Source: Hirudo medicinalis (Eukaryota > Annelida > Clitellata > Hirudinida > Hirudinidae). From it: DNA of 64,000 bases. A program made the translations under genes and the position numbers. Of this stretch, positions 1-15,042 are shown one piece after another. The notes beneath the pieces were generated by a model, which made no database searches, had not been told where the DNA came from, and was given only the letters and a program-made list of their open reading frames with translations. The stretch covers positions 89,121 to 153,120 of the forward strand of contig MPNW01000136.1 in assembly GCA_011800805.1 (NCBI GenBank), given 5' to 3'. Position 1 is the first letter of the stretch, and each line of letters opens with the position of its first letter.

Positions 1-489
1 TCGTCAGAAGAGAATTTTTGCCCGTGAAGCTTCCAAAGTGCTCTTCAGTGGAACTTCAAAACAAGCTGAATTTGTATCTGTGACACTTGTACCTGCACAT
101 ACATTCGGAGAAGAGGATTTTTTAATTTCTTTGCAAGTCTTTCTTGACAGAAGTTCACGAAAAGATCCAATTTAACTGGTTCAGGGATATGGTGAAATTG
201 GAGGTGAACTGGAGTTATATTATTTCCTCTAATGAAAAAAAAATTAATTTGGATAATCCAGATGGCTTCAAATATTATTGGCATGAGGTCAGAGGATCTC
301 CAAAGTCGTATTTGAAATGAAAATTTGGAGAAGGATCCGTCATTGTCTGGACTGTCACATCCTTCTCTCGATTCGTCAGAGCTGATGGTCTTAGATGGAA
401 AGCAGAATTCCTCGAAATATGTTGAAAATATGTTCAAATACATCCTACACCTGGGTAGCAAAATCCAGCTCGATAAAGTTATTTTTTAG
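1..489 (+). other. Coding-like fragment at the window edge, frame unresolved
   Basis: Three plus-strand stretches read like protein but lie in three different frames: 2-172 (ends FLDRSSRKDPI, stop), about 150-311 (contains VHEKIQFNWFRDM) and 331-489 (contains DPSLSGLSHPSLD, ends LDKVIF, stop). A good acceptor (ctttcttgacag) precedes 151. However, the introns needed to join the pieces would be 14-45 nt, shorter than the 57-70 nt minimum seen in other genes here. It could be the last exons of a gene lying to the left, with a splice pattern I cannot resolve, or a decayed copy. I do not recognise the protein. Confidence 0.2.
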
Positions 490-921
490 CGAGATAAGCA
501 TCTCGAAAGTCGCAGGGTTGTTCTTCCAGGAGAGGAATCTCAAATTTTGGAAGTGACCTGAGTCTGAAATCCCTCATCAATAAACTCTTAAAAAATCAGT
601 AATAAATTGATTTCAGAGGGTAATCAAAAAGAAATGTGACAAGATCCATTATTAACTTTATTTACTTTGTAATTTAAAAGTTTGTGTTGAAATTATCCTG
701 ATTTTTGCTGCCATTATGATTCTCACTGGTTCTCAATGTTTTGCGCATTTTAAGATTTTTGCTTAAATTATAATAAGCTTCGGTTAACACCCAATGAAAT
801 TAATATTTCCACACAACTAATGAACTTGTACACATCACAGCAATAATTGGTTAAAATATGTTAATAATAACATAATTATGGTAAAATAACGTGAGTGTCG
901 TGTCCCAATGACAGGCCCTGT

Positions 922-922
<1 letters not shown>

Positions 923-971
<49 letters not shown>
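923..971. repeat. (GTT)n microsatellite
   Basis: About 16 uninterrupted TTG/GTT triplets. The rest of 490-1461 shows no convincing exon; it is AT-rich and presumably intronic or upstream sequence of the lectin-receptor gene. Confidence 0.9.
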
Positions 972-973
<2 letters not shown>

Positions 974-1461
974 TGTAAACAAACATTTCGAAATTGTTGT
1001 TGATCAGACGTTCGCGAGGTTGATGGTTTGTAAAAGATTTGTTGAGATTTTACTGAGAAATAAATTCTAAATTTAATTCTGCAGATTTTGTTCGAGGTCG
1101 TGTTTCTTTTGCTTTGAAAAAATTATTATCGCCATTAATTATTTCTCAATGAGCGCAATAAATTATTTTTATGGAACAGTTTTCCACAATAATTTTCCCA
1201 AGGCTACACGTCTTGTCAGAAATTGAAAATGTAAAGCAATGCGAATACTGAAAAAATGTTGACGGCAGACGTAAGGAAGAAAACATAGACAAATACATAC
1301 ATCTAATCGCTTCGTAACCAATCCATCCATCAAGCAACTTGGAAAACAATTGTCACCAACATCTGTCCGTCGACCTCCATCCTCCCCAAATAACTTTCCA
1401 CTCCAACAACTCCACCCTTTAAATTCTCTAAACCATCATTGATCAGCATTTTGTTCAACAG

Positions 1462-3370
1462 AATATTGCGAATGGCAGAGCTTCAATCAAAGCTGCCCAC
1501 CTGGACACGTGCTGGACGTTAGGATGGCCAGATATGGGCGCATGAAGGAGAGTCGGGTGTGCATCACCAGGGAATTCTTGCAGACGGAGTGCTCGGTCAA
1601 TGTTACCACTTTGGTGGAACAGACCTGCACAGGTCGGAGGTCATGTCAGCTCAGAGTCATTGACCTTTACAACTTAGGCACGTGTCACAAGGATTTCAAA
1701 TCTTACCTTGAAGTCCAGCACACCTGCATTAAGGGTTGGTGTTTCACTTTTAAAACATTGGAAAATGTTAACATTACTTGCTGTTGCACGAGGTTTCATC
1801 AAAAAACAGAAGCTTGAATTTTCAACTAATGTCTGTCGTGTTGTGAAACGTTTTGCTTAAAATTTAAGATTTACATCAAACAGATTGAGTGTTGCCAGAT
1901 GAGTGATGGGTATTTGAACAGGTGCCAGTAATGATGATGACGATGACGATGGTGACAGTGATGATGATGATGATGATGACGATGATGACGAAGGTGAGAG
2001 GAACATGTCGAGTGTTTAGTAAGGTAACGATGGAAACGGCCAATGACGCATAAGTTGCATCTTTTAAACTCCGCCCCAATTCACAAAGCCCTCTCACATT
2101 TCTTCATTACGACAGTCGTTACTTCCCAGAACGGATGTCCCTCAGGGTCCTCAACGTCGTCTTCATCTTCACACCACAACAACAACCCCAACCCTTCATC
2201 AGACGCTCGGAAGTACGTTTCCACCACTTCCAATTTCAAGGGATCCCCTCCAAGTCTTGTGAACTTCGAATTCCATGGCAATCATTACATCGAGAACATG
2301 GCTTCCGGCATTTTATCCAGCTCCGTAGCCATGGAGACCGGCGTCGGCACGGACAGGTGCCCGTGGATTTTCATCCTGCATCCTCTCCACCAGAGGCTGT
2401 ACCTGACTTTCCGTCAGTTTACGATGCACAACTCGGGTTCGACAGTGACGGTGGAGGAATTTAGCATGGCTTCCAACCAGGGAGATGGAGACTATCCGAA
2501 GGTCAGTCCCATTTATGTGTCTTCCGGTCAATCTGCCAGCTACACGAGCGTTGTGGGCGCTGTTAAAGTATTAGTTGCATTCTCCACAACGACGTACAAC
2601 CACCGCCACCATCGTCGTCATCGCGACGTTCGACAAGAGATGGACGAGGCTCAACACAAACAAGAACAACGAGGAGTTCAGGAGGATGCGGCAGTCTTGA
2701 TTGAATTTCAAGGTTTAATTGTAATATTTAATTATTAATAATAATATGACATAATTAATGCTAATCGCGATATTTCTCCGTGTATAGGACGCACTTTTTC
2801 AATTAGGGTTTACAAACTGGGTGCGTCTTATACCGTGGTTGTAGATATTTTTACTTACATTTCCGCTTTTCCTCGCAAGCTTTGTTGTTCCCAAAACCAA
2901 GGTGCGTCTTATAAGTGTGGAAATACGAAACATTATTTATGATACCAATATCATGCAATTAATACTAATTATGAAACAGTGAAGCTCAAATGATGTGTTT
3001 GTGCTTATTTATTAATAATTATTTTAGGAGCTATAAAATTATCTTCGTAAATGACAGTAAAAACAACAACAACAATAACAATTAATACAATTAATCATAA
3101 CAACGAACGACTCACCCAGCCATGTTGTTGTCATTATTGCTGCCATAGTAACCGGATGTAAGCCGTTGAGTGCACCGTCCAACACGTGGTCATCCAGTGA
3201 TGGTCATGTGACCAACATCACTTGCAATGATACGGGTGAGTACTTCCGCTTGACGTGTACTGGAAGCAAATGGGTCGGTCGGATTGGAAACTGCTCTGAA
3301 CAGGCATCCAGGATAAGTGAGCAACTGGAATGCTTGATGATTGACGTGCTGAAGTCGATTATAACGATGC

Positions 3371-3429
<59 letters not shown>

Positions 3430-3430
3430 C

Positions 3431-3481
<51 letters not shown>

Positions 3482-3501
3482 CGACGATGCGACGACGANA
3501 C

Positions 3502-3550
<49 letters not shown>

Positions 3551-3577
3551 CGGCGATGATGATGATGATGATGCTGC

Positions 3578-3618
<41 letters not shown>

Positions 3619-6600
3619 CTGATGCTGATGATGATGATGATGAACAATATTCACATGAAATTGTAATGGGTATGGTGCTTAAGTAATATTACATGCATGT
3701 AGTATGACGACGCTACGATGATGGTGATGATGACGATGATAGTGATAATTGGTGATCATAAGTCGTCACAAACTCCTCAAAAATCTTTACAGAAATCTTC
3801 GGAGAATATATGAACGAAGGAACAGCCCATTGGGGTGAGCGTCCGTTGTTTCCCACACATTCATCCACCTCTGTTTTTATTAGCTTTTATTGGAGTTCTA
3901 TTAGCCGACTTCTTTAAGCGTCATTAATTAAGCACACCAATCATTACAGTCATTACAACAATCATTACAACAATCATTACAGTCATTACAACAATCATTA
4001 CAACAATCATTTCAACAATCATTACAATAATAATTACAACAATCATTGCAACAAGTATTAGTGAACAAATAAAATAACCGTGCCTCGTCATCGTCATCCT
4101 TATCCTCTACTATCACCATCATCATCGTCAAAGTCATCGTTACTATCACCATCATCATCGTCAAAGTCACCGTTATTATCACCATCATCATCGTCAAAGT
4201 CACCGTTACTATCACCATCATCATCGTCAAAGTCACCGTTACTATCACCATTATCATCGTCAAAGTCACCGTTACTATCACCATCAGTCAATGATGTCCT
4301 AATGTAACTTTAAGATGTTCATCAATAGCTCTACATTGGACATCATTGCCAGCAACAACAGCTACAGCAGCAGCTGCAACAGCGACAACAACAACAACAA
4401 CAACAATAATAATAATAATAATAATAATAATTACTGTAAATAAATTAAGTAAATGGTCACAAGGAGTAGTGTGATTCCCTTTCAAATGAAATCCCAAAAG
4501 AGTTGTGAACAGCAAAAAAAAAACAACGAATGCCTCGTAAAACTACCTCAACAAATTTATTGGGAGATATTTATCATAATCGAATTAATTATTATGATTG
4601 AATTAATTACCATAATTAAATTGTCTGTCATAATTAAATTTATTGTTCCTTTTTAAGGCCTCCTACTCGTCGTTTTGTTGGGCATATTGATCGGATTTGC
4701 AGTTGGATTTCTCATGCTCATGGTCGTCCTGGCTTACATGAAGAAGTGAGTTCATCACTTGATTGACTGACTGATTGATTGATTGATTGATTGATGGATG
4801 GATGGATGGATGGATAGATAGATGGATTAATCGAAGTTTTCCAACTGGAAGTGGGTGGTCTAAAATAGATCCATCACATTCACTTAAAAGCGAGGAGGGA
4901 AAAAGCATTACTTCCGTGTGAGGAACGTCGATTCAAAATCCCAGGCAGTGTAATGTAATAATTCTGAAGATTATTATGCAATCCTCTTTATTTCCCATGA
5001 ATAAGTAAAATATAATTATAGAATGCACGTTATTCAGAATAATTATTTGTTAATAATTTAGTTATTTCGTTCCAGGCGCAAACAACGAAGAATCAAAAGT
5101 GGTTCTTCCGACGTTCTCAACTCAACTCGGTGTCATGAAGTCTCAACAGATTTGAGTCCCTTCGATCTTTTCGACCCACTCCATCATCACCCTCATCATC
5201 ACCACAATCATAATCACCATCAGGAATTCAGATTCCTTGATGAAGATGAGGAAGATGAGGAAGATGTTGCAGGACTTTATGGCGGAAGTTTGTTGGCGTC
5301 CGAAGGATACGTGGCGTCCGGAAATACCTTGGCGACACCTGGCGACGAATTCAATCGTCGAAACTGGATCTGGAGCACCTGGGTGAGGAAGGCAGACTCG
5401 GGAGTCAATTATGGAAAATATGAAGGATGGCACTCCAAGACTGGTACTGGAAAAACTGCGAGTACCATGACGATGATGGTGCGTAAGATGACTGGAAAGG
5501 CTAAAAAGGACAGAAATTCTGTCGATGTCTTCTCGCGATGGTCTTCAGGCCACCCAGAAGCAAAGAGTTTGGACATCAGCACCACAACCACTGGCACAAA
5601 ATCTGTCTCTACTGCAGAAGTGATGGGTCCTTCAAATCACGTGACTTCTGAAAACAGCCGTCTTGAAGGCGATAAAAACGGAGAGGAATTAAACAAGGCC
5701 TTCCACGATGTCGCACACTCCATGGAAAACAAAATCTGCCGAGTGGAACACAGACCTTCAAGTTCTTCGAAAGGATGCTCCAACAGAGATCCTTATTACT
5801 TTAAATTGGACATCAACAATGATGTCAAGAATGTCAGGGACTGCTTGCCTTTCAAAGCCAGTGACTGTTCTTTCTCCATGCAGTGTTCTGAGGTTTCTCA
5901 AATCTTCTGCGATGCTGCAGCTAATTGCAACAGTGCCGACATCTCTCGTCAACATGTTTCTCAACAAAATCTTCAACAAGTTGCACTACAGTCCACTTCG
6001 GATGTTCAACAAGCGCCAAACAACGACCTATTCATTCATCCTTCTGACAACAATGTTGCTCAAGCATTGCAACAACCTGAGAACATTTCTCGCAGAAACA
6101 GAGACAGTTTGTATGGAGTGTGCTTCACAACTAATACAACGCCTTACAACCTGCTCTCTGACACCATGTCTCATCGTCAACAAGATATCCAGCAACAACC
6201 CCTTCGCCCAGTGCAACAGCAAGTTCGACAACACGTTCAACGGTCGCAACACAGTTTCACGCAACATCAACAACAACGTTCCCCGCATCGTAATTCTTCC
6301 TGCCCACGCCGCGATGGTCACCGCCTAAGATACAACAACAACAATATCAACAATAACAACAACAACGACGACGGTGATGATGATAATGATGGTAATGATA
6401 ATGATTACGACGTGGAACGTGACATCATCGCGACAAACTCCAAGAATGTGCAAAGTAGAGACCAGCTGACTCCTTGCACTCATCATCATCATCATCATCC
6501 TCTTCATCATCCTCTTCATCATCCTCACCACCATCATCATCATCATCATCACAATAATAAACATCACCAACGGAATGTTTGCACAGATGACCACCAAAGC

Positions 6601-6795
6601 GATCATCATCCACAACAATTCAGTCGCCAAGACCAGCATCATTATCATCACCGTCTTTATCATCATCATCAACACAACTTCCTCAAGCCTGACCTCGTGA
6701 CCCAGACTCCTCCTCCAATTCCGGTTAAACCAAACCGCTGCCCGCTCTGCTCCATGAGCAGTCTCAGCGCAACTGCATCCTCCGCCATCTTGTGA
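1462..6795 (+). CDS. SUEL-lectin/CUB-like single-pass membrane receptor, 5' incomplete
   Basis: Exons read at 1462-1734, 2116-2712, 3149-3316, 4658-4745 and 5076-6795; phases join exactly to give 947 residues plus stop. Residues 1-90 form a galactose-binding (SUEL) lectin domain: YCEW start, then CPPGHVLDVRMARYGR, with paired cysteines. Next come a Ser/His/Asn-rich linker and a CUB-like domain (MASGILSSSVAMET, DRCPWIFILHP, LYLTFRQFTM) interrupted by a His/Arg/Gln-rich insert. A short Cys module follows (GCKPLSAP to IGNCSE). Residues about 348-373 are a membrane helix (LLLVVLLGILIGFAVGFLML) followed by KKRKQRR, a stop-transfer signal. The 570-residue tail has an acidic run, Gln-rich and poly-His segments, and ends with a proline-rich PPPIPVKP and CPLC. 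It is probably a cell-surface receptor binding glycans outside the cell. The signal peptide exon is not identified and may lie upstream of 1462. A polyadenylation signal (AATAAA) lies at 7137-7142. Confidence 0.8.
2768..2927. mobile_element. MITE-like element with imperfect terminal inverted repeats
   Basis: The left end (cgatatttctccgtgtatag, then gacgcac) and the reverse complement of the right end (cgtatttccacacttataag, then acgcac) match over about 27 bp with some mismatches. The interior repeats the core gtgcgtcttata twice. It is about 160 bp with no coding capacity and sits in an intron of the lectin-receptor gene. This kind of core is common in short non-autonomous DNA transposons; I do not assign a family. 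Confidence 0.55.
3367..3642. repeat. (GAT)n microsatellite with an undetermined base
   Basis: Nearly 280 bp of GAT triplets with scattered GCT and GAC variants, inside an intron between the Cys module and the membrane exon. The single N at 3499 lies within the array and probably marks a local assembly join. Confidence 0.9.
3940..4048. repeat. ACAATCATT tandem array
   Basis: About eleven loose copies of a 9-12 bp unit (caatcattaca), in the same intron as the GAT array. Confidence 0.8.
4108..4284. repeat. 33-bp intronic minisatellite
   Basis: Five to six copies of a 33-bp unit (ctatcaccatcatcatcgtc followed by aaagtcaccgtta). The unit is a multiple of three, so open frames run through it on both strands, but it lies within an intron. 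Confidence 0.9.
4379..4431. repeat. (CAA)n(TAA)n compound microsatellite
   Basis: CAA triplets passing directly into TAA triplets, in the intron before the membrane-helix exon. Confidence 0.9.
4765..4826. repeat. (GATT)n/(GATG)n tetranucleotide repeat
   Basis: GATT units followed by GATG and GATA units, starting shortly after the donor site of the membrane-helix exon (donor at 4746). Confidence 0.85.
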
Positions 6796-6825
6796 ACGCG
6801 TTGATGACGACAACGACATTGATGA

Positions 6826-6870
6826 TGGCGATTATGATGATGATGATGATGATGATGATGATGCTGATGA

Positions 6871-6911
<41 letters not shown>

Positions 6912-7030
6912 ACGATGACGACGACGACGACGATGATGATGATGATGATGACTTCCGACATTGATGATGGCGATTATGATGATGATGACGACGACGATGA
7001 TGATGATGATGATAATGATGATGATGATGA
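6826..7030. repeat. GAT/GCT/GAC tracts in the 3' UTR
   Basis: Interrupted trinucleotide tracts starting 30 bp after the stop codon of the lectin-receptor gene and before its likely polyadenylation signal at 7137. They create long Met, His, Ile or Asp reading frames with no protein meaning. Confidence 0.8.
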
Positions 7031-7385
7031 AAGTAATTACGTTGGACTACAACAATGTCATGGGCATAAAATCGGGCACAAATTTCAGGAAAGGAAATAT
7101 TCTTTCACGGCAAAGAACAATTATTAAGTTCTAAATAATAAATCCAAACATTTATTCGGGAATATATCAATATATATCCGAGTGATTTTCACCCAAGAGA
7201 CAACTGAAGCAATTATATTTCAATAGGAGTTTTATTTGTTAGTCAAAAAATGTCATTCGTAACTCTGCGATGACCTTTAAATGAACTTTTGGTGGACAGA
7301 CGATGATTTGTACCCAACATGCGATCATTCTACTCAGCTACTCACTTAAATAAACAAGAGTTGAAACAACGTTAAACATCGAGTC

Positions 7386-7545
7386 GATGGATGAGTGGAC
7401 GGATGAGTGGATGGATGATTGGATGGATAAGTGGATGGATGAGTGGATGGATGAGTGGATGGATGAGTGGATGGAGTGTGTGGATGGATAAGTGGATGGA
7501 TGAGTGGATGAATGAGTGGATGGATGAGTGGATGGATGAGTGGAA
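7386..7545. repeat. 12-bp minisatellite (GGATGAGTGGAT)n
   Basis: About thirteen copies of ggatgagtggat with few substitutions, a relative of the GGATGGGT-type minisatellite near 20.5 kb. Confidence 0.9.
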
Positions 7546-9233
7546 TTGCATTGCAGGGCCTCGTAAAACCCGGATGTCATATCAGTTCAAAATTCACTGC
7601 CTGCAAGTGCTGAATTGCAGCAGCCATGAAAACCAGCTTCATCATGCTTGCACCATTGGGTGACAGAATTGGAGTCCATTAAGCTGGATAACCACGATGA
7701 TCCTGATAGCGATGATGATGATGACGATGATGATGACGATGACGATGATTATTATTATTGCAATAGAGACGATGTTGGTGGTAGATAAGGGTGATGGTGA
7801 TAATGATCACTGTTGAGGGAGAGTGCTAAGGTGGTAAAGGCCATTATGATGCTGATGACGTCAGTGAAGATGACAATGATTGTGGTGATTATGATGATGA
7901 TGACGATGACGACGATGCAACCATACACGTATGTGATTGCAAGTCATGAATTACTGAATAGTGTGCATTTAATTGTGAAGATAACCGCATATTTATGACA
8001 GCAGAGAGCACACTTTTTGAAATGACTCCATTGGACACTGTTTGCAGAAATTGTTCTCGCATAAACCTCATTCGGCCAAAAATCTTCAGATGTGTTTTGT
8101 TCATAAACATATAATGTACCATTGGTGTTAAGTTGATCTAATTTCACCTGCTAATATTAATCTAAATTTTTAGTAATAAAATTTTTTTTCAAACGTTTTA
8201 CTCAACTTAATACGTTTTTATTATTATTGAAATTTAAATATTTATGTATTTTAAAAATAAATTGCAAATGTAAGAAAAACATTTAATGTAAATCTCTTAC
8301 TTGAACATAATTAATTCCTGAGGAGGAAATATTTAATAATAATTTTAACAACAAAAAGTTCGCTTGTTCACTCCTAAAGTTTTGCAACCCCAAAGAAATC
8401 TTGTTAATATATTTTTAACTTTCAATATGTTCGTGAGAACAAAAATAACATGATTTGCTGGTGGCATTTTACAAAGACCTAAAAATTTGAAAAATACGTG
8501 GCTTTCTTTTGTAGTTTTTATAAAGTAGTTTTATAAAAAATAATAATAAACAGGAAAATAAAAACTTATTCCCATCAATAAACTCGTTAAGACTGGACCG
8601 ATTTAGTTATTGGATGCTTGCAAGTCATGCCCGAGGATATCTAATGAAAGTTATTTATTCATTAGTCACTGTTTCTACAAGCTGTAACGTTCACTTCCAT
8701 GCTTCCATGTTGTGACAACATAATTGGTATTAACAAATAATAATGGTATGTTTATAATCGTTGTTACTACCTTCACTCGTCAATATCCGACCGATTTAAC
8801 CCTAATAAGAAATGTTTTCAAGAAAATGATCAAAATGTTAATCGAGTTGCGAAAACAATAAAACAAAGCGGCAGAGAATTAACATCACCAATGCGATGAC
8901 ATCATTATCGACTCATTCTAAGGGACTGCTTAGTTAGGCAGAAATCTTTCTGGGACAGTCATCGGACTTCTGCGTAAGCAGCAAAAATGTTAATCAAACA
9001 CGCACCTGTGTCTTAGGTGTTCCACTATAACAGGAGGAAACTCGCAGCTCATTAAACTTTTTGTGAAAGAAAATATTTTTGAAAGGCTCTCAACATTTCA
9101 AGGGATCGGAGGAATATGAGTGGGTTTTGTGGCTCTTTAGTTGTTTATTGAACGTTAAGTTTGCAAAAACTTTTCAAGTATTTTTGTAAAAAAACAATTT
9201 GAATTGTTGAAGAAAAAATTAATAAATTTGCAG
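7546..9233. other. Spacer without a recognised gene
   Basis: It contains a loose GAT/GAC tract at 7708-7760 and 7885-7917, then AT-rich unique sequence. The first exon of the downstream protease gene probably lies in its right part, but I could not fix an ATG with a donor site of the required phase. Confidence 0.5.
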
Positions 9234-12100
<2,867 letters not shown>

Positions 12101-12514
12101 AATAACTTAAATAAAATATAATTTAAGAAATTAATGCCTATGAAGGCGCTTTTTAAGTTCCTATGAAAGCTGATTAATTGTGATCTTATTATTATGCACA
12201 GTAAAAACTTATAAAGCAACATAGGAATTTACAATATAAAATATTGTAACTTTTACAAAAATAACAAAGTTTGTTAACAATTCTGCAGCAGTTAGTCCAT
12301 AGAAAACGAGAGTTATTCTTTAAATTCAACCAAGCTTTTTGAAATGCTGGACAATCCATCGAGTCGTGATAAGTACTCAAATGCTTTGAAAGATGAATTT
12401 GGAAATCGCTTGAACTAGAGCAAATATGATTTAGGTCTGCAATATTGTAACTCATCAACAACTTGATTCTAGCCTATTGAATTTTATTTATTGACCAAAT
12501 AAACTTTAAAACCA

Positions 12515-14450
12515 TTATAAATTGTTTAGACCAGCCATAATATCTTTGCACTTCTTCTTTTGAATTTCTAAGGCTTCGATAATGATATTTTTTGGGTGAA
12601 TTACACCTGTTCCTTCGAACGTGACTGTAAAAATAAAAGAAAGTTAATAAAATGAAATCTTCAAAAGCCTGATTAATTCATCGAACATTACGTCCGACAA
12701 AACATTTACAATTACAACAAAAGTTATTATTTACAATAAATTGGTGGACTCACATAGGAAATGTTGCCTGTGCAAAAAGAGTTCCACGTCGTCGCGAAAC
12801 TCTTCGTGCATGAAAATGTTCCTGTCGTGCACGTAATTCTTCGATTTCGAGACAACGGCAACATCGACCCCTGAAGGAAGAAATTAAATTGAAATGATAA
12901 TTATTATAAAATTGAAATAGAAAGAGGTCAAAAATTAAGATTTAGAAAAAAACAAAACAAGTTCCAATATGCAATTCGATGTAAAAGTTATTGCGAACAA
13001 GTGTTCGAGTCACCGTTTTCACTTCTGATTTCAATGGATCCGCGAGGAAGTTTCGATTTGAGTTCGTGAGCTTCTTCCCCTTCGAATCTCCTTTTCAATC
13101 GCACGACAGGAGCCATCACGCAGTTCGAATAAGCTGGAACGAACACGAAAGCAGGTGATCATTGTTATCTCTGAGGAGCTGAAAAATATTCGCTAACGGG
13201 CTGGGGAAAACTTTGCATGAGTATTTCCTATTCCCTTGAAGCAGTATGCTCTGAAGCTTAACTCCTGACGTTGTGACGGAAAGTTAAAAATATTCCTTAA
13301 AGAAATTCATATTTTCATCTTACGTGTTTTGCATCGAGGAGCATCAACAGCTGGTCGGAGTCGATGGGCTTCGGTGTTTGGCCACTCTGTTCGAAAATAT
13401 AAAAAAAAATTAAATCAAATAATTATTCATATTATTATGATCATAATTTATTTATATTATTTCCATTACAAATTAAAAATAAATCAACTCAATCTTTCAA
13501 ATTGAATAACAAGTGAATCATCAAGTAAACAAACGAATCATCATGTTGGGAAATATTTTCCAGTAGCAAATCTCACAGGGAAAGTCTGATTCTCAATTGG
13601 AATCCACTTGAAAAGTTTTGAAAACACTTTTCCACCACTGGCCGTCGTGTTTTTCGCTGCGAACTCGAACATCACAGCATTGTCGCTGGATGGTTCCTCC
13701 TCTGTTTTAGGTGAAAACATCGTTCAGAATAATTTCACAACTGCTTCATGTCATGTTTAAAAAGAAATCAATATCAAGTCAAAATAAATACCTGCACTTC
13801 TGAAGTTAAACTTCTTAGGATCAATATTGAAGGTGACATAAGAAAATTGTTCCATGAGGGTTTCCTCAGGTACAGCAGTAGTGTTTTTTATTATTTCAAT
13901 TTTTTCAATAGCCATTGTAGGGACCTGTTAAACATTGGTTCATAATTAATTGCCAAATCATATTTTTAAGTTTACAATATTTATATATAATAAATTACTA
14001 AACATAAACCATAAAAATATCCTAAGAGTTATTACCTCTCCCCAAGCTGCCTTTTTGATGCTGTGAGCGAGAGATACATCAACGCCTTTCATTTCGAATG
14101 TGATCATCCTATCACTCAACGATGTAATCTTTATTTTCAAGTCCTGATATTTTAAATGTATTTAATAAAGTAGCCCATAATTTGCCAGCAGTTAATTTTA
14201 TGTACATACCTTCACCAGTCTGTCAAACGACAGTTTGTCATCTGTCTGTTTTTCGTACAACTAAAAGTCAAACATTGCAATTAAATTATTTTATCTCACT
14301 ATAAAGTAAGTAATTCATGATGTTTGGGAATTTAGAAAACACATGGGAAAAATTAAATTTATCTTGTGGCTCAATGCTTGAAATTTAGATCAATCTTACA
14401 TTGTTTATGCGATACTGCTCCACTGGTATGTAATATTTACTTTCTCCCAT
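12515..14450 (-). CDS. POLR1C: RNA polymerase I/III subunit RPAC1, strongly divergent
   Basis: Ten minus-strand exons: 14450-14400, 14260-14210, 14143-14036, 13924-13792, 13701-13577, 13386-13324, 13264-13198, 13133-13014, 12870-12754 and 12624-12515. They join to 314 residues (family about 340). The family is the alpha-like subunit that pairs with RPAC2 to nucleate Pol I and Pol III. Diagnostic blocks are FEMKGVDVSLAHS, EVPTMAIEKIEI, IDPKKFNF, FKWIPIENQ, CFKGIGNTHAKFSPA, DRNIFMHEEF and FEGTGVIHPKNIIIEAL. The start (MGESKYYIPVEQ) makes the N-terminus shorter than usual. Oddly, the normally near-invariant AHRLGLIPI motif aligns without gaps to MEQFSYVTF, and the FRR of the dimer helix is IKK. 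It may be a fast-evolving orthologue or a diverged paralogue; the open frame and clean splice sites argue against a pseudogene. It lies tail to tail with the protease, with TTTATT (polyA signal on the minus strand) at 12483. Confidence 0.85.
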
Positions 14451-15042
14451 TTCCTTGATGTGGCTGAATTACTTAAGAAAAAACACGTGAAAAACAGCGT
14501 TCGCCCAATCTTGTTTACCAAGAATTTGTTTTGATAAATTCAAAGATAAAGCAGAATTTCAAATTCAAAAATTCTGAGTAACAAAAGTTGTCAAATTTAG
14601 TTACCTTATTTTAAATTAACCTTTAATTTTAGGATTTTTAAATAATTTAGTTGTAACGAATGGCCTTTCGTAGATATTTCAAATGTTGACATCAGCTATA
14701 ATGAGGGCAGTGACAAGAATTTTGTCACTGCATTTTTTATTTATGTATTAAATCAAAAATCAAAATTGTTGTAACCCATATTTAAGCTTTATATCAAATT
14801 AAGCTTTAGTAAAATTCTCTATCTCAAAAAATGTTTCCATAGTAGCTTGTTCAAATGGATTCTTGCAAAAGTTGCAACCAATCCCGACCCGGACCAAATC
14901 GAACCCTTTTATTTTTGCAAATACATTTTATTTAACAAATTAATTTCGGCTACATCTTAAAGTTATATCATTCGTCAACAAAAATAATTATTCAACTGCT
15001 TGAGATGTCCAGCAAATTAATTTGAATTTTAAATTCAACATA

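Noticed and set aside
45..461. 138-codon minus-strand open frame
   Set aside because: Its composition is not protein-like, it lacks motifs, and the plus strand over the same bases reads more convincingly.
3166..3686. Met-, His-, Ile-, Ser- and Asp-rich frames
   Set aside because: All are translations of the GAT microsatellite; only the part before 3316 is a real exon.
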